From Heterodera schachtii (Eukaryota; Nematoda; Chromadorea; Rhabditida; Heteroderidae), in NCBI GenBank assembly GCA_023374025.1, contig SIJG01000045.1, positions 934,777 through 998,776 of the forward strand: a DNA stretch of 64,000 nucleotides, read 5' to 3'. The position numbers and the translations under genes are program-made. Below are positions 33,001 to 44,300 of the stretch, piece by piece. The first letter of the stretch is position 1. Every line of letters starts with the position of its first letter. Below the pieces are notes generated by a model. That model was given only the letters and a program-made list of their open reading frames with translations, was not told the origin of the DNA and searched no databases.

Positions 33001-34258
33001 AAAAAAATTGAGGTCCCGCGCAAATTCTAAAATGAAAGTTTTAATAAAATGCTTAAATTTTTACAAAAATTGGAATCGCAAGCAAAATCTGAGAATTTTT
33101 ATGTTATTTTTAAATAAGTGAGCATTCAAATTGTTGACTCCTCATCGACTGAATTTTCTGTATTTCCACATAAAATGTCCCTTCTGTCACAGGTGGTGGA
33201 CAAAGTCTTCCGTACCCTTTTCCACTACAAACGGCGCTTTCTCGCCAAGGCTGTTCAGCTGCTGTACCCGCGGGCGGTGTCGTTGGAAATGGGGCACCAT
33301 CTATTGAAGTGGGTGTGCCCGCCTATTTTACGCCCGGGGCGAAACAGGACAAAATTTCGCAGCGGAAAATTTTTTAAATTTTATTCGAAATTTTTGAAAA
33401 CGGAGTTTTTTTAGAGAAAGGTTTACGGTGAATTAGTGTGTTTTTAGAAGATTTTCCATAATCGCTAAAAAAAATCAAAATTTATTTTCCTTGGGATTTT
33501 TTTTTAAATCGTATTGGGACCGAAAAAGTTGGCCCTCAAATGTTGTTTTTGGCTGGTGGCCGCAAATGTCAGGGCACCACAACATTTTGTGTAGATTATG
33601 AAAAAATGATTTGACACAGGCACACCGGTATTGACCAGGAGGAGTTGATCACCCGACTGGGCATGGACGAATTGGCTGCTATCACATTGTGCTACCAAAA
33701 TCAATGTCTCAAGTGAGTGAGGAAAAGCCGGGTTTTTTTTTGCATTGAACTTTTTCAAAATCCAATTTTGTAACGGTTGCGCGTACGTTTCTAAAATCAG
33801 ATTGCTTAACAAACCTATACGGAATTAGGTAAAAAGGAAAATTCTAAGATTTTCAAAAAATAAAATTTCAAGTGAGTGAGCGTCAACCGCATTTTTTTGC
33901 AGAACGCCGGGCTTGTTTCATTTTGATTTCCGACATCCGGTGACTTTGGACGTGTTGGCCGAACAATTCAGCGACGACCCTTTCCCGCCAAAATATTCGT
34001 CAGTTTTCTCACTCATTTAACACACACTGTTTTTTGCTAAATTATTCAAAAATCTTTTTTTTTCTCTTAAAATTCCTTTATAATTTCCTTTAATTTTACG
34101 CCAAATCACCCAAAATACAAAATTTAAAATTGTTCTTCCACAGTTAATGCCAATTTTAATTGCCACAATTTCCTGCCCCTTACAGGAGACCTACCATTGA
34201 ATTGGAGCAAATTGACAACGAGGGAATGACGCTGGAACAATTTACAAATTCGTTTTAA
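30070..34258 (+). CDS. tfbm-1: Mitochondrial 12S rRNA adenine dimethyltransferase, copy C
   Basis: Twelve exons: 30070-30204, 30615-30690, 31236-31306, 31657-31770, 32072-32136, 32198-32303, 32423-32498, 32815-32903, 33193-33308, 33620-33712, 33903-33998, 34186-34258; 369 residues, all phases consistent. Motifs are [20 protein letters not shown] (SAM site), [22 protein letters not shown] and [11 protein letters not shown]. Exon 1, intron 1 and intron 10 are almost identical to copy A, while exon 9 is closer to copy B, so the copies look mosaic. The C-terminus ends [12 protein letters not shown], shorter than copy B. Exon 7 opens after a GAAG acceptor, as in the other copies. An orphan guanylate-kinase exon lies directly upstream. 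No disabling change is seen, so this copy could be active. Confidence 0.92.
30880..31118. mobile_element. 239-bp TIR element in intron 2 of TFB1M copy C
   Basis: The ends CATACATGAACAGGGG and CCCTTTGTTCATGTATG are inverted copies, and the flanking 8-mers AGTGCATC and GGTGCATT match at six of eight positions. Inside is the palindrome CGGCGGTATCGATAGGCGCC and a G run. It belongs with the perfectly flanked element at 48484-49051, which has the ends CATACATGATCAAGGGG. A related, more decayed piece with CATACATGAAAGAGGGG lies at about 31423-31590. Confidence 0.72.
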
Positions 34259-36050
34259 ACAATTTCATTGGTAAAAAATGAATGGAATTTTTCAAAACGG
34301 ATAAAAAAAAATTTGTCGTTTTGTTTCGTTGCTGCTTCGGTATTGATGGGCTTTTATTTGTGACAAAAATATTATTTCGTGATTGCTGACTAGCAAAGGG
34401 GGATAGATAGACATGCTCTCAATAATCTGACGTTATTTTCGAGCCATAATTACGTGAAAAGATGAAAAATTTGAAAAAAAAAAAAAAAATTAAATAGACG
34501 GTAAAACTGCGACGATATTTCGATCGAAAATCCCACCAAATCATCAACACTAGCAGGATTAGCCGCCTTCAGCGCACCCTCCGCTAGGCAGTACGGTTAT
34601 ATTTAGAATAATGAATGGAAAATTGATGATGACTCGATCCCTCCACGGCCTTGCAGCACTGGAATTTTACTTCAATATCACCAATTCTGGCATGAGACTC
34701 AATCCGGCATCCCAATCATTGTTAATTGATCGGCTCATAAATACCTTTAGATTCATAACCACACCGAGTCAATTTTGGGCTCCCAGTTCAAAAAAGAATT
34801 GCATGTGTGGCGAAGTGGTTTTTGTAAGATAGTAAAAGGACAAAGGGAGGAGGTTCGAGTCCGTTGTGTAACATGAATATTTTTATTTATTTTTGTCCAA
34901 AATTTAAAAATATGACGATTTTTGGGAATGATTTTTGAAGGTTTTTACCAACCAAATTGGACAATCTTGGTATCTTTCGAAAGCTCTTTAAAAGGAGAAG
35001 CTTTTTCTAAGCAAATGCTAAGCGATTTAAAGATATAGAAAAAAGATATGGGCGTTTGAAAATTTGTTTTTCTTATAACTCATGAAATAATGTATAAGCC
35101 TAAAAATGGCTGTATTACTGAATGTGCTATATTTTTCTCTATCGATATGCAAAATTTGGTGTGGATTTAACGTGCAGGAAAAAAGTTAAACGTCACGAAG
35201 TGAATGTTGTTTTTCATAATAATAAAACATTAGATAGTACGCCAAAAGGAGACAAAAAATTAGAGAAAAAAGATACTGTTTTTCTCTAGCACTCTCTCTT
35301 TATTGACACATGTCTCGTTTTTTGACTCGGTGTGATAAAGTGCAATAGAGCCCCAAGTCATTCCGATAACAGGGATTCAATCTCAAACAATTGCTCACCA
35401 TAGCAATTGTTAAACTCAATGTTAAGACGAAAAATCAAACAAAACGCTTTATTTTATTACCATCAATGGGAAATGCATATGCCGTGAGACGAGTTCTATA
35501 CAGCATTAAAATTTGCAAAGCGTGTGAAAGTAAAAAGGATTTTCAAACAATAATTACAGAAGAATGAAAATGGTGAAAAAACCATTGTTGTACGGTATAA
35601 CTCAAAAGAAATGACAGAAAAGAGAGACCACCGAGACAGATCAAATGGATGGGGATGCTTTACACAAATGCAGCTTACACGACAATAAAATCCAGTTTTC
35701 TCTCGATCTGTACTCTATTGTCTTGTCAAAAAATTCAACTATAATCCGAACTTCTTTTTTTCATAACTGAAATTAAAGTGCATTGGTGGAGGGCTTAAAA
35801 TAAGTTAATAGGCTTTTAGTCCCTGTAAAATGCAATTGAAGAGTCAAAAGAAGGGTGGAATGTGTGATTGATTGACTGATTGATGCTATTTCTGTTTTAT
35901 TTTATTGCGACGTTTTGGTTGTTTTGAGGTGGTTTTGTAAATTTTTGAAAGAAAAAAGGGATGAATGGTGGAAGAGGAGAGTGACGCCGACTAAAGCTTC
36001 ATGTAAGTGTTCAAACATCCGTTTTGGCGTCATCGCTTGGCATTCCGTCC
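34259..36050. other. Convergent intergenic region between TFB1M copy C and guanylate kinase
   Basis: Contains the second tRNA-like TIR element (34760-35334) and AT-rich 3' flanks of both genes. The minus strand has an AATAAA-type signal near 35900, in keeping with the 3' end of the kinase transcript. No gene is seen. Confidence 0.6.
34760..35334 (+). mobile_element. TIR element with internal tRNA-like promoter (copy 2)
   Basis: Perfect 13-base inverted ends, CACACCGAGTCAA and TTGACTCGGTGTG. An A box TGGCGAAGTGG (34807-34817) and a canonical B box GGTTCGAGTCC (34852-34862) are in the same places as in copy 1. The body carries TTGGTATCTTTCGAAAGCTC near 34967 and ends with TATTGACACATGTCTCG before the terminus. 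The B box is the exact tRNA consensus, so RNA polymerase III transcription is plausible. Confidence 0.78.
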
Positions 36051-38672
36051 CTATTGCTGCTGTTGTTGGTTCTGTTTCTGCTTTTGCAACGCGTCCAATT
36101 CGGGGTTGATCACGTCCAAAAAGTCGTTGTACGCCTTGTCCAAGATGTCGTTGATCACCACATAGTCGAACAGGCTCGGCTGCTTCTCCACTGGAACGGG
36201 CAAAATGAGAGAGGGCCATGGGAAGGAAATTTTCAATGAAATTTCCATGGTTTTCGGAATTTCGTTGGCGATTTTCAAAAAATAAAATGTCCACCGGCTT
36301 CCATGTCCTCCTTGGCGTGCTTCAGCCGCTTCGCAATTGTCTCTTCAGTTTCGCTTCCGCGTTGACGAAGTCGCTGTTCCTGAATTTTAATTTTAATTTT
36401 TTTGAAAATCCAGTACTGTTTCTTATGGTCTGCTTGTAAACCCGGTTTTTTCCCCGAATTTTTGATAAACTTCCCTAAAAATGGGGTCGGAATTTGTCTG
36501 GGAAAAACGGTGGTGAAGAAAATCACGGTTTTATAGGCCTGTAGCAAGAAAACAAAAAATTCGGAGGGACCTTTTTTGCTCTTCGGGTCAAAAATTAAAA
36601 AAAAAACACTTTCTTCATTATTATTTAGAAAATTTTTCCAGTGCCGAAGAGAAAAATAATTAGTAGCCGTTTTCGCCAAAAAAATAGTAAGTAATTTTGC
36701 ACTTTGGGTGGTCAAATTTTCAAAAATATGATAAAATGTGAATGGAAATTTAAACCAATTGTTAAGAAAAATTGAGTACATTTTCCTTTTTTCTTGAAAA
36801 AAAATGTTAGATGGATGGAATTCGCCCTCACCCCCCTCCCCACTAAAAAAGAAAAATTAAGTAAAATTTATTTGTTCTTGAAAAAAAAATTTGGGAACGG
36901 GGGGAAAATTCGTCCCTCGTGGTTTAAGAAAATTGTTTTAAATTTTCCTGTTTTCGGTGTCGGCCGTTTTCCCGTTCATACATAAAAAAGGGGGGTGGGT
37001 CGGAAAAAATTTTTGCGAAGGGGGGTCTGCCGCCGATGACCTTTTTTTTTTTTTTTTGCTTTTCAGAAACCGTGTTTTTTTTCGGCGCGCTTTTCCAAAA
37101 AATATCGGGAACATGGGGGCCGGCGGTGCCGATAGGCGCCGCCGGGGAACATTTTTGGGTTTTTTAATGAATTTGTTAAGAAAATTTCCAAAATTTGCGA
37201 CCCCCAACTCGCCGCGAACCCCCTCCCCCACCTCTTTCACACCGGCCCCCCCTTTGCTGCGAACCCCCCCCCCCCGCCCTCGCTGGCCCCCTTTGCGAGC
37301 GAGGGGGGGGGGTCCGACCCCCCCCCCCCCCCCCCCTAAAAAATGTATGTTCCCGTTTTTCTAAAAGTTGCTGCTCTTTTTCTCCCCTCTTTGAGTAACG
37401 GACCAACACTTCGATGGACGGGGGTCGGACGAGCACAAATTTGGCGTCGAATTGCAGCGCTTTGAAGTTGCGCACGCCGTTCAGCTCCACGTCCAAAACG
37501 CAAATTTTGCCGCTGCTTTGCACGTCGTCCACCGCCCTTTTTGCTCGTCCCGTACAAATTGCCGCCAAATTCGGCGTGTTCAAGGAATTGTCCGGCACCA
37601 ATCATTCGTTCCATTTCGCGCCGGTCCACAAAATAATAGTGCTGGAAAATTATGAATGGAATTGTGGGGACACAAAATTTTTGAGTTTTTAGTCTCCTAA
37701 TTTTGCCATTATAATCGACACAATGGAAATGGTAGCGAAAAAAAGGGTATAATTTAGTAAAAAAAATTTTTAAAAATTTATGAATTCCAATTTTCCCATT
37801 TTGTAATCCTTCAAAATTTCTTTGAAAATTCTTGGAAGAATTTTGCGAGAACATTGAGACCATTTTTTCAAAAAAAAATCCAAATCAAAGGGTCCTCCCT
37901 TTGTTCGAATTTTACTGAAAAATTGCCCCGTTAAAAGCGTAAAAGTGCCAGAAAATGCTTGGCATCCACCAAACAAAGATAATGTAAAATTTGTTGGTAC
38001 AACATTTGATATTTTCGACAACCTGCTGGTCCAATTCGCCATCCCGCGGCTTTCGCGTGGTATCTAAAAAGCGAAAACAATTTTTTTTTAATTGACACAA
38101 AAAATTGCTTTAAAATTTTGGTTTTTAATTTCTTTTTTATTTAATTTTCCACAAATAAATGGAGAAATTTAGCCCAGTAACCAGGAAAAGTCTTATTACT
38201 TGGCAAATTCGCTAAATTTTCATTATTTTCCACAATAAATACATTAATTTTTTTTCAAAAACTCGCTAAAAAATTAATTTAGCATTTTTGCCAGATAATT
38301 AATGGTCTCAAAAATTTCCATTTCAAAACCGAATTATTGCTGGTGACGAGCCTAAATTAAACGCATTTTGTGCTGTGTCAACGAAAAAAAAAATTGCAAT
38401 GAAAAAGCGTACGAGAAATGCTAAAAGCAAATGCTTCGGGATATTCTTTCATTGCGCGGGCCAAAATTGTGCTCTTCCCACAACCGGAGGGGCCAGAAAT
38501 GATGATGGGCCTAACCTTGAAAAAGGGGGGAAAAAATGAAAATTTGGAATTTTTTTTTTGAATTTTTTAAAACCATGGCTTGCTGGAAGAAGCTTCCGTT
38601 CAACAAAGTTCCGAAAATGTGTCTTTGCAAATGTTGGCGAATGGTGTTAGTCAATGTTCCTAAAGAATGCAT
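36051..38672 (-). CDS. guk-1: Guanylate kinase, with apparent +1 frameshift
   Basis: Six exons on the minus strand: 38574-38672, 38413-38515, 38023-38063, 37404-37641, 36295-36379, 36051-36190. The protein (about 234 residues) shows the P-loop [21 protein letters not shown] (split over an intron), [57 protein letters not shown] and [15 protein letters not shown]. It phosphorylates GMP to GDP with ATP. Exon 1 adds [20 protein letters not shown] before the kinase core, a basic leader that could be a targeting signal. Exon 37404-37641 has one base too many: after TSKK the frame shifts at a GGG (37535-37537) where GG would keep the family sequence. This is either a homopolymer error in the assembly or a real disabling mutation. 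The intron 36380-37403 contains repeat DNA with long G/C runs. Confidence 0.9.
36975..37160. repeat. GC-palindrome repeat in guanylate-kinase intron
   Basis: Contains GTTCATACATAAAAAAGGGG, a long T run, TTCGGCGCGCTTTTCC and the palindrome CGGCGGTGCCGATAGGCGCC followed by GCCGGGG. The same order of parts is seen in the elements at 30880-31118 and 48484-49051, so this is another member, with its right end lost in the adjoining G/C-run region (37260-37336, including C19 at 37318-37336). Confidence 0.65.
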
Positions 38673-40139
38673 TTTGCTAATTTTCCCGTCACGTCAAAAA
38701 AAAAAGTTTTAAATTTGGCTTTTTACTCATTTTTATGTTTTTAAAAATTAGGTAGGCCGATGTTGTCTTAATTTTCAACTTTAAAATTTGAATTAGACCT
38801 CATTTTCGACTTTTCGTACTTTTGACCGATTCGGAAATTGGAAATTCAATGATATTAAGGAATTTGAAATTACAAAGACATTAGAGGAGAGACCAAATTT
38901 GATATGTAAGATATATTTTGGATTTTTAAATTATTTGTGTAATTAAATTTGATTTCATTTCAGTCCCGCTCATTAATTTATAAATTGGACAATTTTCATG
39001 CAAACAAAAATAGTTTTTTTGTACTTTTCTAATTTGCTCCTATAACTCAAACATTCGCCGTTATTTTGCTGGCATAAATGCCAAAATCTGAATCTAAATT
39101 TCATCAAAGGTGTGAGACCAAAATGAAAAGGGTAATATTACCGATGGTCCCCACTTTTGGAAGAATTTTTTTTTGTTTTATTTATGGAATGTTTTAGGAT
39201 CTCTGATCACGAATCTGTCACTTATTTTGTCAATTTATGATCTATGGCCCTAATTCAACAGACACTCGAAAATTAAAATGTAAAATTCTCACTTTTGTTC
39301 TAAAATTGACTAAAACAAGCTAAAATTAGTCAAAAACCATTGCAACACCAAAAAATGGTCATTCTGCACAGAAACGAACACAAAATTGAATTTTTAAAGG
39401 CTTGAATGTTTGAATTAAAATTGAGAATTTAAAAAAGGGATGGAGGCTGAATGAATGAATGCCTCTCTATTTTACGGCGACTGTTTGCTGGAGAAGCAGC
39501 AGGCCAAAGGAGGATTAAAAGTGTGTTAAGTGCTAAAGGCCTAGCCGATTTATTTTTCTCTTTAAGCAAAGTGCCATGCCATAAAAGGGTGGATTATTTG
39601 AAAGGTGAAGCGGAGGGATGTGGACGAAAGTCACGCAAATCCGTCGTCTGTCACTATTAGCGATTTTGCCGAAGGCAAAAAAAAAGGATTATGATGAAAT
39701 ACTTCATTCTAATTGGCACTTATCCTCTTTTATGTATATTGGCTTCCTCTTTAACATACGGCTAACAAAACGGCGCTGCTAGGCGAAATTTGAAAACCCT
39801 CAATTAAAGCCAAAAGCCACCATTATTTTCAAAAATTTCTTGGGATGAATGCGCTGTCGTAGAAATTATTTAAAAATTCAACTATTAAATTTGGCCAATT
39901 AGAAAATTTTCTGGCAGGTGTGCAATAGGCTCCGCTGTGATAATTTTCGGAATTTTCATTCAAAAAATGCCACAACGTCTGGGGATTTTTTGTGGAAGCC
40001 AAAAAAATCCGCACGGAGACTCACTCACTGTTAAAAAAGCACGGATTATAAGGGGAATCCTGGACAAATGTTTCGATATAGGCTTATTCCCCACTTATAT
40101 GAGAATAACTAATTTGTAAGCTAATGCTAATAGGGATTC

Positions 40140-40184
<45 letters not shown>

Positions 40185-41389
40185 TTCCGTCCAATTGAAA
40201 TGGGAATGATGTGGCAAACGCAAAAAACTCTGCTCCTTTTCACACCCACCAATAATGATAAATGGTGATGATGAAGCGTATTAAAATAAAAGGCATAAGA
40301 CAAATGTTTGCCTATTTATTAGTCATGGGCAAATGCTATAAAAAAAAAATTGATAGCAATGGTAATAATTTTATTATTTCATTTGTATTAGAATACAAAA
40401 ATTTAAAATTTGCGAATCACGATATGTGGGATTGATGGGGATCCCACGGGATTAATCCCGAATGGAACCCTAGTGATAAAATTTACCTTTGCAAATATAT
40501 AATTAGGTAGGTTAAATGCCGAAAAGCAATGACATAATTTGGGAATGTGAAATTTCTTTTTGTCGGCTTTTTGGCGAGGCGGCAAAGTCAAAGACACGCA
40601 TGGATGGACATTCGGAGTAATTAATGCATAATGTAAAAATTAATCTTTTCACAGGGCTAATCAGCAGTTGATCAATCCAAGGGATTATATGAGAACTATA
40701 CAATTGTCGTGAAAATGAATGCCATTTTCTGTGCAAATGCCCTTCTCGCCCTCTTTCCCAGTGCCATTGTACGATTGTAAATCGGTGACTGTTCTTCCAC
40801 AGCGCTGCTGCTGGTCATTCACAAATCGTTGATAATCACAAGCACTCCTAACTGGCAAATTCCAATTAAATTTTAATGCTTAAGCAAAGATGTCTTTTTA
40901 GAGATGTACCTAAAAAATCTAAAATTTTAGGGCTGGACCTGGATCTAGGGCCTGGATTTTTTCTGTACCCAGGTCCAGGTTTTTTTCAATTTAGAGTTAT
41001 AAAAAATTTGGCTTCTCCTATACAGCACAAATCGCTTTGGCTATTCTGTTCTCTGCCCATTGACTAAACCATTCTTGTCGGGAACGGAGAGAAACATAGA
41101 AAAAGAAATAGAGTAAGTAAGAAGTGAAAGGGAAGCGAGAGAGCGCAGACAGGCAACGAAAGGAAAGGGAGAGAATACAGACAGAAAATTTAGATAGAGA
41201 AAATGAAAAAGTGAGAGTGCGCAGGTGAGAAGCGAAAGGAAACGCAGACAACATAGAAGAGAAAGCCCCTCGGGGGAAGAAAAACAAACGGCCATTTCTT
41301 CTGCTGTTGGGACAAACTGACAACATCCTTCCCATGCCAATCAACTAATTAGCCCCAATTAACAAAACTGTCCCCTGCTTCTCCCGACA
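38673..41389. other. Intergenic region upstream of guanylate kinase and of the first F-box-family unit
   Basis: AT-rich. It holds one arm of the GATCACGAATCTG repeat family near 39140-39290 and a CT microsatellite at 40142-40181, and its right-hand part (40464-41395) is duplicated at 50917-51845. The short open frame at 39451-39660 shows no recognisable domain and is not called. Confidence 0.55.
40142..40181 (+). repeat. (CT)20 microsatellite
   Basis: Forty bases of uninterrupted CT dinucleotides between GATTCGA and CGTTTCC. It lies at the left edge of the first F-box-family unit. Confidence 0.95.
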
Positions 41390-41395
41390 ATGGCC
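40464..41395. repeat. Segmental duplication, left copy (upstream region of F-box-like exon)
   Basis: Sequence from GGAACCCTAGTGATAAAATT up to the F-box-like ATG is repeated at 50917-51845 with only scattered differences. It includes a GGGCTGGACCTGGATC patch near 40930 and a purine-rich GAGAGCG/AAGCGAAAGG stretch near 41120-41240. A weaker relative lies upstream of the exon at 15231. The shared block is probably the promoter of this gene family. Confidence 0.85.
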
Positions 41396-44300
41396 CCCAA
41401 ATGCCTTCCGCTCGAACTGTTGTTCGAAATTGTGCCTTTCATCCCTGCCGAAAATGCCGCCCCGAATGCGATCTCGTCATGTCTGCTGCTGCACAACCTT
41501 TTGCTGCCACGTGTCATCAAATGGAAAGAGGTATGCCGTGCCATATTTGGGCCAAGGAATGGGCTCAAAATTCAATTGTTCACTTCCGGTCACCCACTTT
41601 GAGAACACACAGGACTATGTATGGCACGATGTTCTCATATTGGCTCTCTTTAAAAGATAACTTTCATTTAAATTGCTTAATGACGGTATCCTTGGACAAA
41701 AGTCTTACAAATGGATTCGTTTTAAAATTATCGGCAATCCCAAAGAATGTGGGTGCCAATTCTGTGAGGCTTTTTCATGGTGATGATCAGGAATGATCGG
41801 GACCATTTCCGATCAATGTTCCATCAAGTAGCAGGCTGTTATCACTAGGGTTAGGAATTATATTCCATAAAATCTTAAAATATGCGCATGAAATATGCAG
41901 CCAAAAATGGCAAAATATGCATTAAAAAGTGAAAAATATGCACATAAATTTTTCCAATTTTGAGGGTAAAATCTTTCAAAAATGGCTAAATATGGTATTA
42001 AAGAATTTTAGAAGAAAAAAAGGCTCTATTCCAGTTTACGCGTCCAATGAGTGACCACCCTCACTTTTTTAGATCATAAATTTTTTCTTACTTGGTCAAT
42101 CCAAACATCCTTGGTATCAATCGAAAGCCTAAACTTCAGGGAATTTTTTATATAGCAAAATTCCCGGATAAAGGCAATAGACAAAAAATTATTCTTGAAT
42201 ATACGCGAAAAATTATGAATTTCGGGTTTTCTCATTGTAATTTTTTTCTTAATGCAAGTATTTGCTCTTTTCTTGTTTTTATAAATTCCCTAAACTTTAA
42301 GCTTTCGAATGATACCAAGAATATTTGGATTAACGAAGAAATAAAAAAGTTATGGTCTAAAAAAGTGAGGGTGTTCACTAATTGGACGCTTAAATTGGAA
42401 TAGAGCCGAAAAAACACGATACAGCTTAAAAGAAAAATGGAGAAAATATGCTCTTCTCATTTTAAAAAAACGGTCAAACCCAGCTATGTTTTTATCATTC
42501 ACGAGCTTTTGACGAGCCGAAGTCTAATTTATTTTTATATGACCTAAGTCAAAAAACTTCAAATGAAAATGGAATTTATTTTTAATATATCTTTGCTCAA
42601 AAGCAACCATTTTTTGATTCTTTATATCATTTGATAGCCCAAAGTGTTTTCTATTAGCCTGCAAAATTTAAAACTTTAAGTTTGATGAAAGCTGTGACGG
42701 AAAATGTTCAGAAAAACATTTTTTGAGTACCTCAGGTCACAAATAAATTTTTTCAAAAAAGATGAAAATTATTTTTGGGCGCAGTTATTTCCATCCCAGC
42801 AAGTTTTTGGCTATAATTTTCCATATTGTTGCTATTTTTCTAAGGCTTAACGTGTTTAAAAAGTATTTCAAGTTATCGCTTCGCGATTAGAGAATGGCTA
42901 AAAATGTTATACATGAAAATTTCGAAAGTTTTGAAGTTTTTTCCTAATAAGTTTTTTACAGGCTTGCAAATCTTTTCGCTTTTCGCAGGGCTAGTAGAGC
43001 ATTTGAAGGGCTTAAGAATGATACCAAGATTATTAGATTTGGTTAACAAAGAAAAAAGTTGTAATCAAAAATTTGGGCTGGCACCGAAATGCCAAAACGG
43101 CCAGTCCCTTTTTTTTTTATAAATTTAAATGCTTGGCCTTCTATTTCCTAATAATTTCTTATTTTTTTTAATTAATTTTTTCCTTTGTGATCGTTTTCAA
43201 GAAATTGCTTGATTTAGATAATTTTAAATCACATGTAAATTTAGATTGTTCTTTTATTTATTTAAATTATATTACAGACAAAAAAAATGTGTGATAGTAT
43301 CCAAAAACTGATAGAAGAACTTCGGAGCGAAATGAACACAAGAATGGACGGATTTGAGGTATATGTTGACGGGTCTAAGGTTTTTGTCAGTAGTTCTGCT
43401 TTTTGGCTTACATTTATTGTGAACCCATTGTACTTTCTTTCTCAATGTTTGGACTTTGGACAGACCATAAATTTTATCTCATTGAAAGCATATGTAGATT
43501 CTTAAAAGTTAAAATAAAATAAAAAATAAGCGAATCTGAAAAAGACAACTATCAAATGCTTAATTAATTTAACTTTTGGCAATTGCCTAATCACTGAGAA
43601 TTAGTCGATTTTCGATGCTTATGCTTTCATTGATAAGAAAGTTAATGGTTTAACGAACATGAAAAAACTTTTAGTCAATTAAACCAAGTGTTAATTGTTT
43701 AGACTCGAAAATTTTATCGGTTCATTTTTCCAAATTGTCCATGGTTTTACTGATGTTCTTTTTTTGCACAGGCTCGAATGAAGAATCTCGAAGGGGAAGT
43801 AAAGAATCTCGGAGGGGAAGTAAAGAATCTCGATGGGGAAGTAAAGAGTCTCAAAGTGGAAGTAAAGAATCTCGGAGGGGAAGTAAAGAATCTCGATGGG
43901 GAAGTAAAGAGTCTCAAAGTGGAAGTAAACGCTTTGAAATTTGCACAACCGCATTTTCTGCCGCCGCCGATGTCGCTTCAATCCGGCCGCTACATGGATT
44001 TTGAGGTATATTCCCAAATTTTAATTTTAAAAACGACGCAGACGGCAGTGTGTGGGAAACAAACCGCTGGTTTTTTGGCGTTTTGTCGGGGCCAAAATTT
44101 GAAAATGCAATTTCTTGAATAACAAATACACAATTCACAGTCCACCTCTGAGTTTTGCAAGATTGGCTCTTCCGCCGCATTTGACGTCCGAAACAACACC
44201 AGCAGCGAAATGCAACACCCCTCTTTGGCCTACTCAACTGTGTCAACGCCATTTCGTCGCAACTTGGCCAAGACCGCCAACCCTGTGCAAATATTGGTGC

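Noticed and set aside
7601..34258. Copies A and C as mere allelic duplicates from uncollapsed haplotypes
   Set aside because: They lie on one contig in opposite orientation, differ by element insertions and by a last-exon indel, and have different neighbours. Coverage data could still overturn this.
37176..37601. Minus-strand frame beginning upstream of [15 protein letters not shown] as an independent start
   Set aside because: It is the second half of the guanylate-kinase exon read after the apparent frameshift, running on into intron sequence with G/C runs; not a separate gene.
40142..40181. CT run as a CRISPR-like or regulatory array
   Set aside because: Plain dinucleotide microsatellite without spacers or dyad repeats; the genome is eukaryotic.
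43691..44017. Minus-strand frame with repeated FPSEILYFHFETLYFPIE-like units
   Set aside because: Antisense of the heptad-repeat coiled-coil exon at 43772-44005, which fits a spliced model in phase; the minus frame is a shadow.
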